From G963665085 sp963665085 (GTDB taxonomy: Bacteria; Bacteroidota; Bacteroidia; Bacteroidales; JAAAOM01), in the NCBI GenBank assembly GCA_963665085.2, contig CAXXXS010000002.1, positions 682,001-746,000 of the forward strand: DNA of 64,000 nucleotides. The letters run 5' to 3'. Below, one piece after another: positions 1 through 8,546 of the stretch. Made by a program: the position numbers and the translations under genes. The notes under the pieces were generated by a model. The model had not been told where the DNA came from. It ran no database searches and saw nothing but the letters and a program-made list of their open reading frames with translations. Every line of letters begins with the position of its first letter. Positions within the stretch are counted from its first letter, which is position 1.

Positions 1-2
1 TT

Positions 3-653
3 ATCGATAATTCAAATGCCCTGGATATTAATTCCTACAACGATTTAGTAAATCACATACAAAAACTTAATAGAGACTGGATTGAAGTTACACGCAGATT
101 AAGTCCTGTTTTCCTTTTAGATTTACTTGAATATTCAGAAAACCAATTTTATGATTTTTTAATTACCCTTAATCCAAATGACAAAGCTATTTTTTCTGTA
201 GCATGGGCTGGAGAAAATGAATCTGAAAATTGGTTCGATATAGCCAGGGAATATACTGAAAAATGGCATCATCAAATGCAAATCAGGTTAGCCCTTGACA
301 AACCGATTCTATTAGAACCCAAATATACAGAACCACTCTATGATACATTTATGCTTGCTTTGCCTTATTTGTATAGAGACATTACTAATTTGCAAAATAC
401 CGATAGAATAAAAATTAGCCTGACCGGTAGGTTAGAAAAAAGTTGGGTTATTGAGAAGAGAGCGGAAAAATGGATTTTTATTAATCCAAAAAGTGAAGGA
501 TTGCATACATTAGTTGAGATACCGGATGATATAGCCTGGATACTTTTCACAAATACGGATAGAGAAAAAGAGAAATACAAATCTCAAATTGACATCATTG
601 GAGATAAATCTATTGGTTATCGATTGTTGGATTTCGTGACTGTAATGAGTTGA
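3..653 (+). CDS. DinB / maleylpyruvate-isomerase-like protein, 5' partial
   Basis: The reading frame is open from the left edge (first full codon at base 3) to a TGA ending at 653, so the N-terminus lies outside the window. A downstream ATG at 276 is only an internal methionine, because the upstream codons continue the same protein (WIEVTRRLSPVFLLDLLEYS). This resembles the four-helix DinB/maleylpyruvate isomerase N-terminal fold: a WIEVTRRL segment, then SVAWAGENESENWFDIAREY and a WHHQMQIRLA helix whose histidines would be metal ligands in this fold. A beta-rich C-terminal part follows (KISLTGRLEKSW...). In this superfamily such proteins are thiol-dependent or metal-binding enzymes, but the substrate cannot be told here. 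Family assignment is moderately sure; function is unknown. Confidence 0.6.
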   Translation: MDNSNALDINSYNDLVNHIQKLNRDWIEVTRRLSPVFLLDLLEYSENQFYDFLITLNPNDKAIFSVAWAGENESENWFDIAREYTEKWHHQMQIRLALDKPILLEPKYTEPLYDTFMLALPYLYRDITNLQNTDRIKISLTGRLEKSWVIEKRAEKWIFINPKSEGLHTLVEIPDDIAWILFTNTDREKEKYKSQIDIIGDKSIGYRLLDFVTVMS

Positions 654-678
654 AAATTGAAATGTATACGATTTATAA

Positions 679-736
679 GCGGATCAGCATAGCTTATAAC
701 GATTAGCAGCATGATCCGCAAGGGATTGCGGCCCTT
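679..736. repeat. Nested, mutually exclusive inverted repeats
   Basis: In the gap after the partial gene, GCGGATCA (679-686) can pair with TGATCCGC (712-719). The right arm of that helix overlaps CCGCAA (716-721), which can instead pair with TTGCGG (726-731), and AAGGG (720-724) can pair with CCCTT (732-736). The three helices cannot all form together. It may be the tail of the upstream transcript, a decayed mobile fragment or an attenuator-like structure. No T-run follows immediately, so it is not a simple terminator. Nothing else gene-like is visible between 654 and 847. Confidence 0.35.
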
Positions 737-847
737 CCACCCATCAATGTATGATATGACATTATTTATAGCGGAGAACTACATTTCGTAAATCACAAAA
801 AACCTTATCAGCTATACTGTGTGTTACCTGTTGGGCTTTTTTGTGTT

Positions 848-1603
848 TTATTTATCTATCCATTTTTTAAATTCTCTTACTTTGTCTTTACTCACAATTA
901 AATCATAAATGGGTTTGTCGCTATTCAATTTAATTTTTAACCTGCTTGATGAATAGCTCAGTATATCTTTTATTTCATTAATATTAATAATGCTATTTCT
1001 ATTGATTCTAAAAAATTTATCCGGATTAATTATCTCCTGTAAATTATCAAGAGAATAATCAATGGCATAATCTTTTTCTGTCACTGTTCTTAGAAATGTA
1101 GCTCGTTCCAATATGTAAAAACAAGCAATCTCTTTGTCTGGTATAGATTTATAATTTTCTCCCACCTTAATCAGAAATCGGTTTTTATAACCTTTATTTA
1201 ATTTATTAAGTAGTTGCTTTATAACCTCATTATTTTTTGAAGCATTGTAATGAATGGTCCTAAATTTTTCGATAGCTTTCCGTAAATTGTTTTCTTCAAT
1301 GGGTTTTAACAAGTAATCTACGCTATTAACCTTAAATGCAGAGAGCATATATTCGTCATAAGCTGTAGTGAAAATTACAGGTATATCAATTTTCATTGTT
1401 TCAAACAATTCAAAACAGAGCCCGTCATCAAGCTGAATATCCATAAATATTAAGTCTGGGTTAGGATAGCCCTGAAACCAGTTTATTGTAGACTCTACAG
1501 ATTGAGTAACCCCGACAACATTAATGTCGGCATCAATTTTTTTTAAAATACTTATCAGGCCTTCAACTGCAGGATTCTCATTTTCTGTAATTAAAACATT
1601 CAT
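848..1603 (-). CDS. LytTR-family response regulator
   Basis: A 251-residue two-domain regulator. Residues 1-120 form a receiver domain with the phospho-acceptor Asp55 (LIFMDIQLDD), the switch Thr in FTTAY and the Lys in LLKPIEEN. Residues about 140-250 form a LytTR DNA-binding domain (RFLIKVGENYKSIP..., FFRINRNSIININEI). It would bind direct repeats as a phosphorylated dimer and regulate transcription. Its start overlaps the end of the histidine kinase gene by 4 bases (ATGA type), so the two are co-translated. One oddity: the acidic pair near the N-terminus that normally binds Mg2+ reads E7-N8-E9, with Asn where an Asp is usual. It is the last gene of a three-gene minus-strand operon. Confidence 0.93.
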   Translation of the reverse strand: MNVLITENENPAVEGLISILKKIDADINVVGVTQSVESTINWFQGYPNPDLIFMDIQLDDGLCFELFETMKIDIPVIFTTAYDEYMLSAFKVNSVDYLLKPIEENNLRKAIEKFRTIHYNASKNNEVIKQLLNKLNKGYKNRFLIKVGENYKSIPDKEIACFYILERATFLRTVTEKDYAIDYSLDNLQEIINPDKFFRINRNSIININEIKDILSYSSSRLKIKLNSDKPIYDLIVSKDKVREFKKWIDK

Positions 1604-2643
1604 ACTATCAAAGGTACTTTAACAATAAAATTATCTTTCAATTCTGATATAATAATTTCTTTACCTGTTATCAATTTTACACGTTCTTTAAGTCCAATTT
1701 TTGTTGAAACAATTTGAGTGGCCATTTTTTGAATGTTATTGTGAACCACAATATATTTATCTTCCAGATAAATATGAATTTTCAATGGTTTTTCAGTAGT
1801 TGCCATATTGTGCTTAATGGCGTTTTCAACTAAGAGCTGTAAGGATACCGGTAGTATGTTATATTCATTTTCTTTGATATCAACGTTAAGCATTATTTTT
1901 CCTTCATTTCTTATTTGATGCATATAAAAATAATCCCTTATAAAGTCTACCTCCTCTTTCAATGAAACCTTTGTTTTCGCTGAATTTTCTAGTATATAAC
2001 GATAAATAACCGATAATTTTCCAACAAACTGGTTAGCGATTTCAACCTCATTGTTCATAAGTGAAGTTAGGGTATTTAAACTATTAAATAAGAAATGGGG
2101 ATTTACCTGGCTTTTTAAAGTTTCGTTCTGAAAAATGAGATTTTGTTCCCGAAGTTCGAATTCCCTTTTTAATGATTGTTGCCAGGGAACGAAGAAAAAT
2201 ATTGGGGTCGCAAATAAAAAACCAATTGCTGTGCCTTTGAGTGTGTATAGAAAAACATTGAGAAACCAATCTAGAGGGGGAATATTATATCCATGCAATA
2301 TATGAGATAAAAATATGTAACCTATTACAACAAATGCCCCTATTGCAATGGATGTTAAATAAAACACTAGTAAACGAAAAAGATATAATCTTATAATGTC
2401 TTTCCAGGTAATTACTTTTTGCAAAGATCTGATGTTAGTTTTTAAAATTTTATTCGACAATGGGTAAACAATTTCTATTATTATACACATTATAATAAAA
2501 GTGTTTAAAAGAAAATCTTTATTCAAATCGGCTTTGATTATCATCCCCCATATAGGAGTAAATAAGGCGCAAGAAAGTATAAATTTTATGTGTTTGGCAA
2601 TTTTACCAGATAAGTATAACCCTTTTATTCCTTGCGTCTTCAT
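1600..2643 (-). CDS. LytS/YehU-type sensor histidine kinase
   Basis: A 347-residue membrane kinase. Four hydrophobic segments lie at about 20-37, 45-62, 88-115 and 130-153. They are followed by a short coiled linker and the His_kinase (PF06580-type) H-box QVNPHFLFNSLN with the phospho-acceptor His183. The ATPase domain has the N-box LLVENAIKHN (about 269-278) and a degenerate G region (KIGLKERVKL). It has no periplasmic sensor domain of any size, so a signal would be sensed within the membrane or through a partner. The adjacent secreted protein, 18 bases upstream in the same operon, is a candidate partner or target. Partner of the LytTR regulator that overlaps its 3' end. Confidence 0.93.
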   Translation of the reverse strand: MKTQGIKGLYLSGKIAKHIKFILSCALFTPIWGMIIKADLNKDFLLNTFIIMCIIIEIVYPLSNKILKTNIRSLQKVITWKDIIRLYLFRLLVFYLTSIAIGAFVVIGYIFLSHILHGYNIPPLDWFLNVFLYTLKGTAIGFLFATPIFFFVPWQQSLKREFELREQNLIFQNETLKSQVNPHFLFNSLNTLTSLMNNEVEIANQFVGKLSVIYRYILENSAKTKVSLKEEVDFIRDYFYMHQIRNEGKIMLNVDIKENEYNILPVSLQLLVENAIKHNMATTEKPLKIHIYLEDKYIVVHNNIQKMATQIVSTKIGLKERVKLITGKEIIISELKDNFIVKVPLIV

Positions 2644-2661
2644 AACTTCAAACTTAATAGT

Positions 2662-3504
2662 CTATTTGATTCTTTCTAACTTAAGTATCCGTTTAGTATT
2701 GGCTATTATCTTATCTGGCAAATCCTTAATTTCCATTTCCTGAATAGTGTTACTATACATTTCAGCATATTCAATTTGTTTGTTTTCAAGGGAAACCCAA
2801 GTTTTACCCCAGTAGAATTCACTTCCTTTTGAATTCATGTTTTCGGTATGTAATTCCAGTTTATTATCTAAAGCCATGTATTCAATGATAGCACATAGTT
2901 TATCATTCATCATCGAAGTTCCTATCCAGTTCAATTCTATTTTAGCATGATCGTATGTTCCAATATCAGCCATATCAAATGTTCCTTGAATTTCTGGCAC
3001 CAAATATATTTGATTTAGTTGTAGTGAATCAAAATAATTCCATGCAAATGTTTCTATTGTAGTCATATCCCAGATTAAATTTCGTGCATAAATATTATCT
3101 TCATGTTTTTCAAATGATTCAAAAAAAGATTCTTCTAATACCTGCGCCAATGGGTTATATGTTATACCTTCCATGTAATCTTGTTTTACACTATCCAGAT
3201 ATGATCCAAACTGGTTATTAGCTTTAGATATAAAAGCATTGTTCCATCTGACATACCGATCTTTCAACCCTCTTGTGTATACACCAGTAACTTTTACTTT
3301 ACTTCCAAAGTTTCCATAAATATCTTTATTGAAGTATTCCGCTGTCATTAAGTATTTTTGAGGCATTTTTTCTTCCAGTTTTAGATTTTTCGGAAGGCTT
3401 TCCTGATATTCCTTGCCCATAGAGTTTTTTTGACTATACAAAGAACTAGAATAAATCATTAGACTTACCGTTAATGAGATAATTGTTAAAGCTTTTGTTT
3501 TCAT
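2662..3504 (-). CDS. Secreted protein of unknown function, first gene of the LytS/LytTR operon
   Basis: A 280-residue protein with an N-terminal hydrophobic signal peptide (about 1-25, TIISLTVSLMIYSSSLYSQ). I do not recognise a catalytic motif. The mature part is mixed alpha/beta, rich in aromatic and acidic residues, with short tracts that recall Bacteroidota secreted proteins of the GLPGLI type (W-x-N-Y-F, ends in KRILKLERIK), but no diagnostic GLPGLI motif is visible. Only 18 bases separate it from the kinase gene, so it is probably co-transcribed. By inference it may be a signal-input or output protein of this two-component system. Existence of the gene is well supported; function is unknown. 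Confidence 0.75.
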   Translation of the reverse strand: MKTKALTIISLTVSLMIYSSSLYSQKNSMGKEYQESLPKNLKLEEKMPQKYLMTAEYFNKDIYGNFGSKVKVTGVYTRGLKDRYVRWNNAFISKANNQFGSYLDSVKQDYMEGITYNPLAQVLEESFFESFEKHEDNIYARNLIWDMTTIETFAWNYFDSLQLNQIYLVPEIQGTFDMADIGTYDHAKIELNWIGTSMMNDKLCAIIEYMALDNKLELHTENMNSKGSEFYWGKTWVSLENKQIEYAEMYSNTIQEMEIKDLPDKIIANTKRILKLERIK

Positions 3505-3679
3505 GTTATTATATTTTGGTTAAACATTTATTGAATCAAAATAAGTTCAATGAATAACCAATAAAAAAAATGAATTGCAGAATCGCCTAATCTTTGTACT
3601 GAATAGGAATATTGCCATGTTTAATCAAAATCATTGTTATTATTTTTCACAAACCAAACATTATATCTGTGTCTCCTGC

Positions 3680-3687
3680 TATTTTTG
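3680..3687 (+). promoter_or_regulatory. Candidate -7 element, possibly the original promoter of the DUF486 gene
   Basis: TATTTTTG matches the Bacteroidota -7 consensus TAnnTTTG and points rightwards. The only plus-strand gene ahead is the DUF486 gene at 5289, which is now separated from it by the IS1380 element. Without the element, the predicted start site would lie roughly 115 bases ahead of that gene. No convincing -33 TTG box is visible, so this remains a weak call. The rest of 3505-3785 is the leader of the minus-strand operon and AT-rich spacer. Confidence 0.3.
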
Positions 3688-3890
3688 CAAAAATTAATTT
3701 CTTAACAATTGTTGTTATAATACCTAAAATCCGCAAAACTTTTGTTTATCCACGAATTACGCTAATTACGCGAAACAATTGGTTTCGCAACTTAAAAATA
3801 TAGCAGTTTTCAAGTTATCAGACACAGTTTCCCTTACCCACTTTATTAAGGCTATTGAGGGAGAGCCTGAAAAACCAATAAGTTTTTCTA

Positions 3891-5210
3891 TTAAGATGAA
3901 TTGGATATTTGTATCAACTTTTGGTTGTTTGTTGCCAAATGTACAACGGTTCTTCGTCCGCTGCGTGTGAACTTTGCAACAATAGCGACAAAACGAAAAA
4001 TAAATTTTTTAAGTCTCGATGTTTTGGTCAGCCCTTGAATAACTCCAGCAAAAATATTTAGCAGCCATTTATAGATAATATGAGCAACAGCCATTATTAT
4101 CAGAAAGACAGTATTCTCTTCAAGGAAGCTGTGAGGCATTGAGTCCCAATTGAAATCGTTGTTTTGTATATCGAAAACCCGTTCACTGTCGCCACGTTTG
4201 TTGTAAAATATTATTGCTTCTTTTTCAGAAATATCCCAATCATTGGTAATAATGAACAGGTAGTTTTTAGCATCGTTTGTAAAAACCGATCTTTGCCCGG
4301 TTTTGTTTGGCATGCGGTAAGCGACAATACGGTGCTCGAATTTCCCAAATCGATATTTGAAACTGTTCACTTCCATGTCCTGGAAATTAATGGTGCAAGG
4401 TTTCCAATCCTCGGTATCGGCAGCCATTGTCAACAAGGTTTCTGAATTTGAAGCTCTTATTGAAAATAAAATATTTTCTCCGTGAAAATAGTCTGTAACT
4501 TCTTTTATATATGAGCCGCAGTCCATACGGGCATAGCGAGGCTTTACCCCTTTATCCGCTAATAGCTTTAATGCCCTTTTATGAGTTGATAGCTGTGCCG
4601 CTTTAACATTGCAGTTACCATTTCGTCCCTCGATATAAACCGGTATGTTTGAGATAGTAGCTACCCCAGGGAAATATCCCTTTTTGTTTTTGTAGCTATA
4701 TTCCGCATCGTATTTGTCGGCAGCTATAAACTGGTGGTCAAAATCATAAACCAGCCCCTTGGCGTTAGGGTCAAGCTGCTTGAATTCTAGGGCACTGTCA
4801 ACCAAAAGATTATTCATCCTGGTATTGACATTGATTTTATTTGTTATGCCCGGGGCTGTTTCTATGTACTCGCATGGCACAGAGAGTTCTTTGTCGCCTC
4901 GAAGGATTGTATCGGCAGAAGGTGTTGAAATCCCTTTAAGGTTCTTTAATGTGTTCTCTTTAAGATAATTTACATCTTCTGTGGCATTGCCGCCACAAAA
5001 AGCGGTATATATCCGGCTCAATAATAAATCAGAGTAATTATAGCCTATTGTTTTTACTCTTGCACCAAGTTGATTATCAATAAAATCAATTGCGCCATGT
5101 GCAAAAAGTTGCTTATGTATTAGGTGGATACCACCAAATGGCGTTACATTTGAATCGAAAATTTTAGTCACACACCTAAATAGGTGAAAATTTTCGAGAC
5201 CTGCATTCAC
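3891..5210 (-). CDS. IS1380-family transposase
   Basis: A 439-residue DDE transposase of usual length for the family. Family hallmarks are the N-terminal TPFGGIHLI and FCGGNATEDV...PSADTILRG blocks. The catalytic triad is probably Asp in LVYDFDHQFI, Asp in ARMDCGSY and Glu in YNKRGDSERVF. The hydrophobic helix near the C-terminus (FLIIMAVAHIIYKWLLNIF) is also typical. The start is a GTG at 5208-5210; the nearby ATG is out of frame. The GTG sits in the loop of a strong hairpin (5197-5220), which would limit translation from read-through transcripts. There is no frameshift or internal stop, so the protein could be active. Confidence 0.9.
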   Translation of the reverse strand: MNAGLENFHLFRCVTKIFDSNVTPFGGIHLIHKQLFAHGAIDFIDNQLGARVKTIGYNYSDLLLSRIYTAFCGGNATEDVNYLKENTLKNLKGISTPSADTILRGDKELSVPCEYIETAPGITNKINVNTRMNNLLVDSALEFKQLDPNAKGLVYDFDHQFIAADKYDAEYSYKNKKGYFPGVATISNIPVYIEGRNGNCNVKAAQLSTHKRALKLLADKGVKPRYARMDCGSYIKEVTDYFHGENILFSIRASNSETLLTMAADTEDWKPCTINFQDMEVNSFKYRFGKFEHRIVAYRMPNKTGQRSVFTNDAKNYLFIITNDWDISEKEAIIFYNKRGDSERVFDIQNNDFNWDSMPHSFLEENTVFLIIMAVAHIIYKWLLNIFAGVIQGLTKTSRLKKFIFRFVAIVAKFTRSGRRTVVHLATNNQKLIQISNSS

Positions 5211-5220
5211 TTGCAGGTCT
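5197..5220 (-). promoter_or_regulatory. Hairpin holding the transposase start codon in its loop
   Basis: Nine perfect base pairs, AGACCTGCA (5197-5205) with TGCAGGTCT (5212-5220), enclose a 6-base loop that contains the GTG start (minus strand, 5208-5210). A transcript entering from outside would fold this structure and hide the start. A transcript started within the element near its end could lack the full 5' arm. This kind of protection against impinging transcription is known for IS10 and IS50; its use here is inference. Confidence 0.5.
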
Positions 5221-5288
5221 TATTTATAAAAACTTTGCTAGTTTTTGCTAAATATTTGTTGCGGAAGTAAGGTAATATATCTATAACT

Positions 5289-5660
5289 ATGAGCAAAGGA
5301 TTGGTTACAATTTCATTTTTAATACTCTCAAATACATTCATGACATTCGCCTGGTATGGTCACTTAAAATTCAAAGAGATAAACTGGTTTAATAACCTGG
5401 GATTACTCGCAATAATATTAATAAGTTGGGGGATTGCATTTTTTGAATATATTTTCCAGGTTCCTGCAAATAAAATCGGGTTTAACGGAAATGGGGGTCC
5501 GTTTAACATATGGCAACTGAAAGTAATTCAAGAGGTAATTACACTAACTATTTTCACCTTTTTTTCACTCACATTTTTTAAGACCGATACACTTAGGTTA
5601 AATCATCTTATTGGTTTTGGTTTTTTAATTCTTGCTGTGTATTTCATTTTTAAGAAATAA
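5289..5660 (+). CDS. DMT-family membrane protein (DUF486)
   Basis: A 123-residue protein with four predicted membrane helices (about 5-22, 33-53, 75-98 and 105-121). The family signature is clear: SNTFMTFAWYGHLKF at the N-terminus, SWGIAFFEYIFQVPANKIG in the middle and WQLKVIQEVITL...FF. DUF486 proteins are small relatives of drug/metabolite transporters and no substrate has been established that I know of. The IS1380 element ends about 26 bases upstream, so the native promoter has probably been displaced and expression may depend on the element. A terminator follows at 5766-5797. Confidence 0.85.
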   Translation: MSKGLVTISFLILSNTFMTFAWYGHLKFKEINWFNNLGLLAIILISWGIAFFEYIFQVPANKIGFNGNGGPFNIWQLKVIQEVITLTIFTFFSLTFFKTDTLRLNHLIGFGFLILAVYFIFKK

Positions 5661-5765
5661 GAAGTTAATTCAAAATCCAGAAGGATATAAATATCTTTAA
5701 TTTTAATATTGAAGATTATTTTGGATATTCTCCATTTCAAAAAAAATTTAAAGCTTATGCCCTAT

Positions 5766-5797
5766 CCCAAAAATTATTTGCATTTTTGGGGCTTTTT
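5766..5797 (+). terminator. Rho-independent terminator after the DUF486 gene
   Basis: CCCAAAAAT (5766-5774) pairs with ATTTTTGGG (5782-5790) around a 7-base loop, followed by GC and a five-T run. It lies about 105 bases beyond the DUF486 stop. The rest of 5661-5935 is AT-rich spacer leading to the sulfotransferase gene. Confidence 0.7.
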
Positions 5798-5935
5798 ATA
5801 ATCTAAATTTATAATACGCACACACAGATAGATAAATAAAAATGAGTTATTTAGGTTTGATAAAGCATAGTTATTCTGAAAAACAAAATGCTTCATTAAT
5901 TCGTAAGGCGTATTAATATTAATTTCAATTGAAAG

Positions 5936-6757
5936 ATGAGTTCAACTAACGAGATAAAAGTATTTTTTCATGTAGGTACTGGTAAAACAGGTACTACATT
6001 TCTACAATATCGTGTATTCCCATACTTAAAAGGAATCTATTACATTCAACGGACAAAATACAAAAAATCAGTTCAAATCATTCAGGCTGGTAAACATGAT
6101 AGATATCTGGTTTCAAGGGAATTTGATCAACAACTGGAAAGAGAAGTAAAATCATTTTCAGAAAAACTACCAGACACAAAACCCATTATTGTTTTCAGAC
6201 GACACGATAGTTACATCGCATCACAATACAGAAGGTTTGTAAAGAATGGGTTCAAAGGTAGTTTTGATGATTTTTTTAATCTTCAGGACGATTCTGGATT
6301 TTTTAAACAAAGCGACTTAAATTATACCCGTCAGATAGAAATTCTTGAAAAACATTTTACCCACAAACCCTTAGTGCTTATTTATGGTGATTTAAGAAAA
6401 GATCCTGTAAAATTTATCGAGAACCTAGCCAAGGAATTAGATACGACAATCGATTTCAATGATGTAAATCTTAACAAAAAACATTCGTCATATTCTGAGA
6501 AACAGTTAAAAGCCATCATGGCTATGGGTAAATGTGTTAACCTCAGAAAAAGAAGGTTCGCCAAAAACGGATTTTTAAATTTTATTATTCGAATGTACTT
6601 AACATTAATACGGTATTCTACTTTGTACATCGCTAAATTGATTCCTGAATCTTTTTTCTCCAAAGAACCTCTTTTACCACAAGAAAAACTTGATATGGTT
6701 AAAGAATTCTATAAAGAAGATTGGGAACGCTGCCTGGCCTATGCTGAAAAAGAATAA
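5936..6757 (+). CDS. Sulfotransferase-family protein
   Basis: A 273-residue cytosolic protein with the two PAPS-binding signatures of the sulfotransferase fold. The 5'-phosphosulfate loop is HVGTGKTGTTFLQ (about 12-24). The 3'-phosphate region is PIIVFRRHDSYIASQYRRF (about 84-102) with its Arg and Ser. The C-terminal part is basic and helix-rich (RKRRFAKNGFLNFIIRMY), possibly lying on the membrane. Such enzymes move sulfate from PAPS to a hydroxyl or amine of a glycan or other acceptor; the acceptor cannot be read here. It stands alone on the plus strand, convergent with the GT39-type gene. Several Bacteroidota sulfotransferases decorate surface glycans, which would fit, but that is inference. 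Confidence 0.75.
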   Translation: MSSTNEIKVFFHVGTGKTGTTFLQYRVFPYLKGIYYIQRTKYKKSVQIIQAGKHDRYLVSREFDQQLEREVKSFSEKLPDTKPIIVFRRHDSYIASQYRRFVKNGFKGSFDDFFNLQDDSGFFKQSDLNYTRQIEILEKHFTHKPLVLIYGDLRKDPVKFIENLAKELDTTIDFNDVNLNKKHSSYSEKQLKAIMAMGKCVNLRKRRFAKNGFLNFIIRMYLTLIRYSTLYIAKLIPESFFSKEPLLPQEKLDMVKEFYKEDWERCLAYAEKE

Positions 6758-6842
6758 TATTCACCTGGTTTAAATAATTTATTAATCCTAATATAAGAAA
6801 CTGAGTTACGAAAAATATTATTCAATAAAAATTAAGAGGGGG

Positions 6843-8468
6843 TCATCTCAGCTCAACCAGGTAAAGCACCTGATTATTATTCATAAATAACTCATCTACT
6901 ACACGATGTTTACGATAATCAACATCATCAATATCCATCAAGTAGAGAGCCCCTTTTTTAAGGTTTGAATCAAGTTTTAGAATTTCACCTCTTTCTTTAG
7001 ACAGATAAAACAAACTTAAGTCAGTAAGTAATCTTTGTGTCTCATTGTTTTTTGTAGGTAGATCAACAATAAATAATTCTTTATCTGCATATTTCTCACC
7101 CAGTCTTATTGCATCTTTTTCAGCTTTTACCTGCCAGGATTCTTCGTATTGATTAGGCAAAACAAACCAGTTAAAAGCAATCCTTACAACAACAAAAGCA
7201 AGGAAAAAGGTAAAGAGTTTAAATTTACGTTGATGGTAAAACACATAAAAAATCATCAATGCAAAAAAAGTCAGAAAACTAATTTTGAAATAAATATCAT
7301 GAATTTCTTTTGTCTGAGGAAAAACAAAAAAAGAAAAAGGCACTAGAATTGTCAAAACCAACATTCCATAAATTATTAATTCCATGGATTTATATCGCCA
7401 GTCTTTCTCTGTAATATCCTTTAAAAAAGGATACAGAAAAAATGCAAAAAGCATAGGAATAAGAACTAATAGATTACTGGTTTGATTACCCGGAATAATC
7501 CAAAACAATAAAGTGTTTATTAAAACTATCAACAAAATAAACCGATTATACTCTTCCTTATAAATTTCTTTAAATGCCCCTTTCTTAAAAAGAAAAACAA
7601 AAAAAAGAGTAGCAGGGAGAAAATCAATAATATAATGAAGAGGAAATAACAGAAAATGAGCTAAAATATTTTTAACTGTAATTTCTGCAAGATAATCTTT
7701 AGCCTCTCCTAGAAAATAAAACTCAAAAAATGTTTTAACATGTCCCGGATCCTTTAATTCATATACAAAAGAAAATCCTCCAACAATAAATACGAACAGA
7801 ACAAATCCGAGCAGATGTTGAAGAGAAAACAACAGTTTAAAATTCTTTTTGAAAATAAAAAGCGTTAACAGAGCAGTTATCTGAAATAAAATTGCAGGTA
7901 ATCCTATCAACAGAAATGAAACAGATGAAATTAAATATGCTATGATAAATAAATGATAAAACTGTTTCTTTTCGTAAAACTCATAGATTGATACAAATAG
8001 CACAAAAGAGAATAACGCAAATGGAATATTTGCAAGTCCATGAAGTGAATCATAATAAAAAAGGCGCCCACATGTAACCGAAGCAAGGGCGATAACAAAT
8101 GCGAAATACACCCCAAATCTTTTTCTAAAAAACAGAAAGATTGCAAGACCAAATAGCATTGTAAAAATTACAATTGGCAATCGGAATATAAAATTGGAGT
8201 TCCTTCCTGACAATTGAAAAACGAGTGTCTCAATCCAGTTTAATAAGGGTAGATTATCATAAAAATATTCGCCATTGATTCTTGCAACCAAATAATCCCC
8301 GCTCTTAAGCATCTCAAAAGCTATAATTCCCTGTGTTCCTTCTTCTTCAATAAAAGAAATTAATCCCAGGTTTATAAAAAATGCAGGAATTAGCAATAGC
8401 ACAGCAACTATTGCAAATATTATTGGTAGCTTTATTGATGTTTTCTCAGGCATATATCTGTTTATCAA
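6843..8468 (-). CDS. GT39-type (ArnT-like) membrane glycosyltransferase
   Basis: A 541-residue polytopic protein with about 11-12 hydrophobic segments. It follows the PMT/ArnT plan: a first helix, then an acidic loop (EEEGTQGIIAFEMLKSGDYL) where a conserved Asp/Glu pair normally sits, then FYDNLPLLNWIETLVF in place of the usual Y-x-KPPL-x-W. It ends in a soluble C-terminal domain of about 100 residues (VLPNQYEESWQVKAEKDAIRLG...). Such enzymes use polyprenyl-phosphate sugars at the outer face of the inner membrane, to modify lipid A or proteins. The start may be Met1 or Met6; both are near 8460. It is divergent from pyruvate kinase across a 78-base gap. Confidence 0.8.
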   Translation of the reverse strand: MINRYMPEKTSIKLPIIFAIVAVLLLIPAFFINLGLISFIEEEGTQGIIAFEMLKSGDYLVARINGEYFYDNLPLLNWIETLVFQLSGRNSNFIFRLPIVIFTMLFGLAIFLFFRKRFGVYFAFVIALASVTCGRLFYYDSLHGLANIPFALFSFVLFVSIYEFYEKKQFYHLFIIAYLISSVSFLLIGLPAILFQITALLTLFIFKKNFKLLFSLQHLLGFVLFVFIVGGFSFVYELKDPGHVKTFFEFYFLGEAKDYLAEITVKNILAHFLLFPLHYIIDFLPATLFFVFLFKKGAFKEIYKEEYNRFILLIVLINTLLFWIIPGNQTSNLLVLIPMLFAFFLYPFLKDITEKDWRYKSMELIIYGMLVLTILVPFSFFVFPQTKEIHDIYFKISFLTFFALMIFYVFYHQRKFKLFTFFLAFVVVRIAFNWFVLPNQYEESWQVKAEKDAIRLGEKYADKELFIVDLPTKNNETQRLLTDLSLFYLSKERGEILKLDSNLKKGALYLMDIDDVDYRKHRVVDELFMNNNQVLYLVELR

Positions 8469-8546
8469 AGATAGAAGCAGTAAAAATAGTGGGAAATGTA
8501 ATTTATATTATCTATTTTTTTAAAAGTTTTTGAAAATTATAAAGGA

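Larger units (their letters stand above)
3786..5263 (-). mobile_element. IS1380-family insertion sequence, apparently intact
   Basis: A single transposase gene fills most of this segment. The proposed ends come from an imperfect terminal inverted repeat: both ends read CGCAAC inward, and AGCA recurs about 16-20 bases in. The left end sits inside a near-palindrome (GCGAAAC...GTTTCGC, 3770-3788). I do not see a clean target-site duplication next to these ends (left flank GGTTT, right flank GAAGT), so the exact borders could be off by some bases, or the element may be old or rearranged. Its right end lies about 26 bases before the ATG of the DUF486 gene. Only one copy is in the window. Confidence 0.6.

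Noticed and set aside
3612..3803. Small plus-strand frame before the IS element
   Set aside because: It is AT-rich, lacks family features and runs across the left end of the IS; probably chance.
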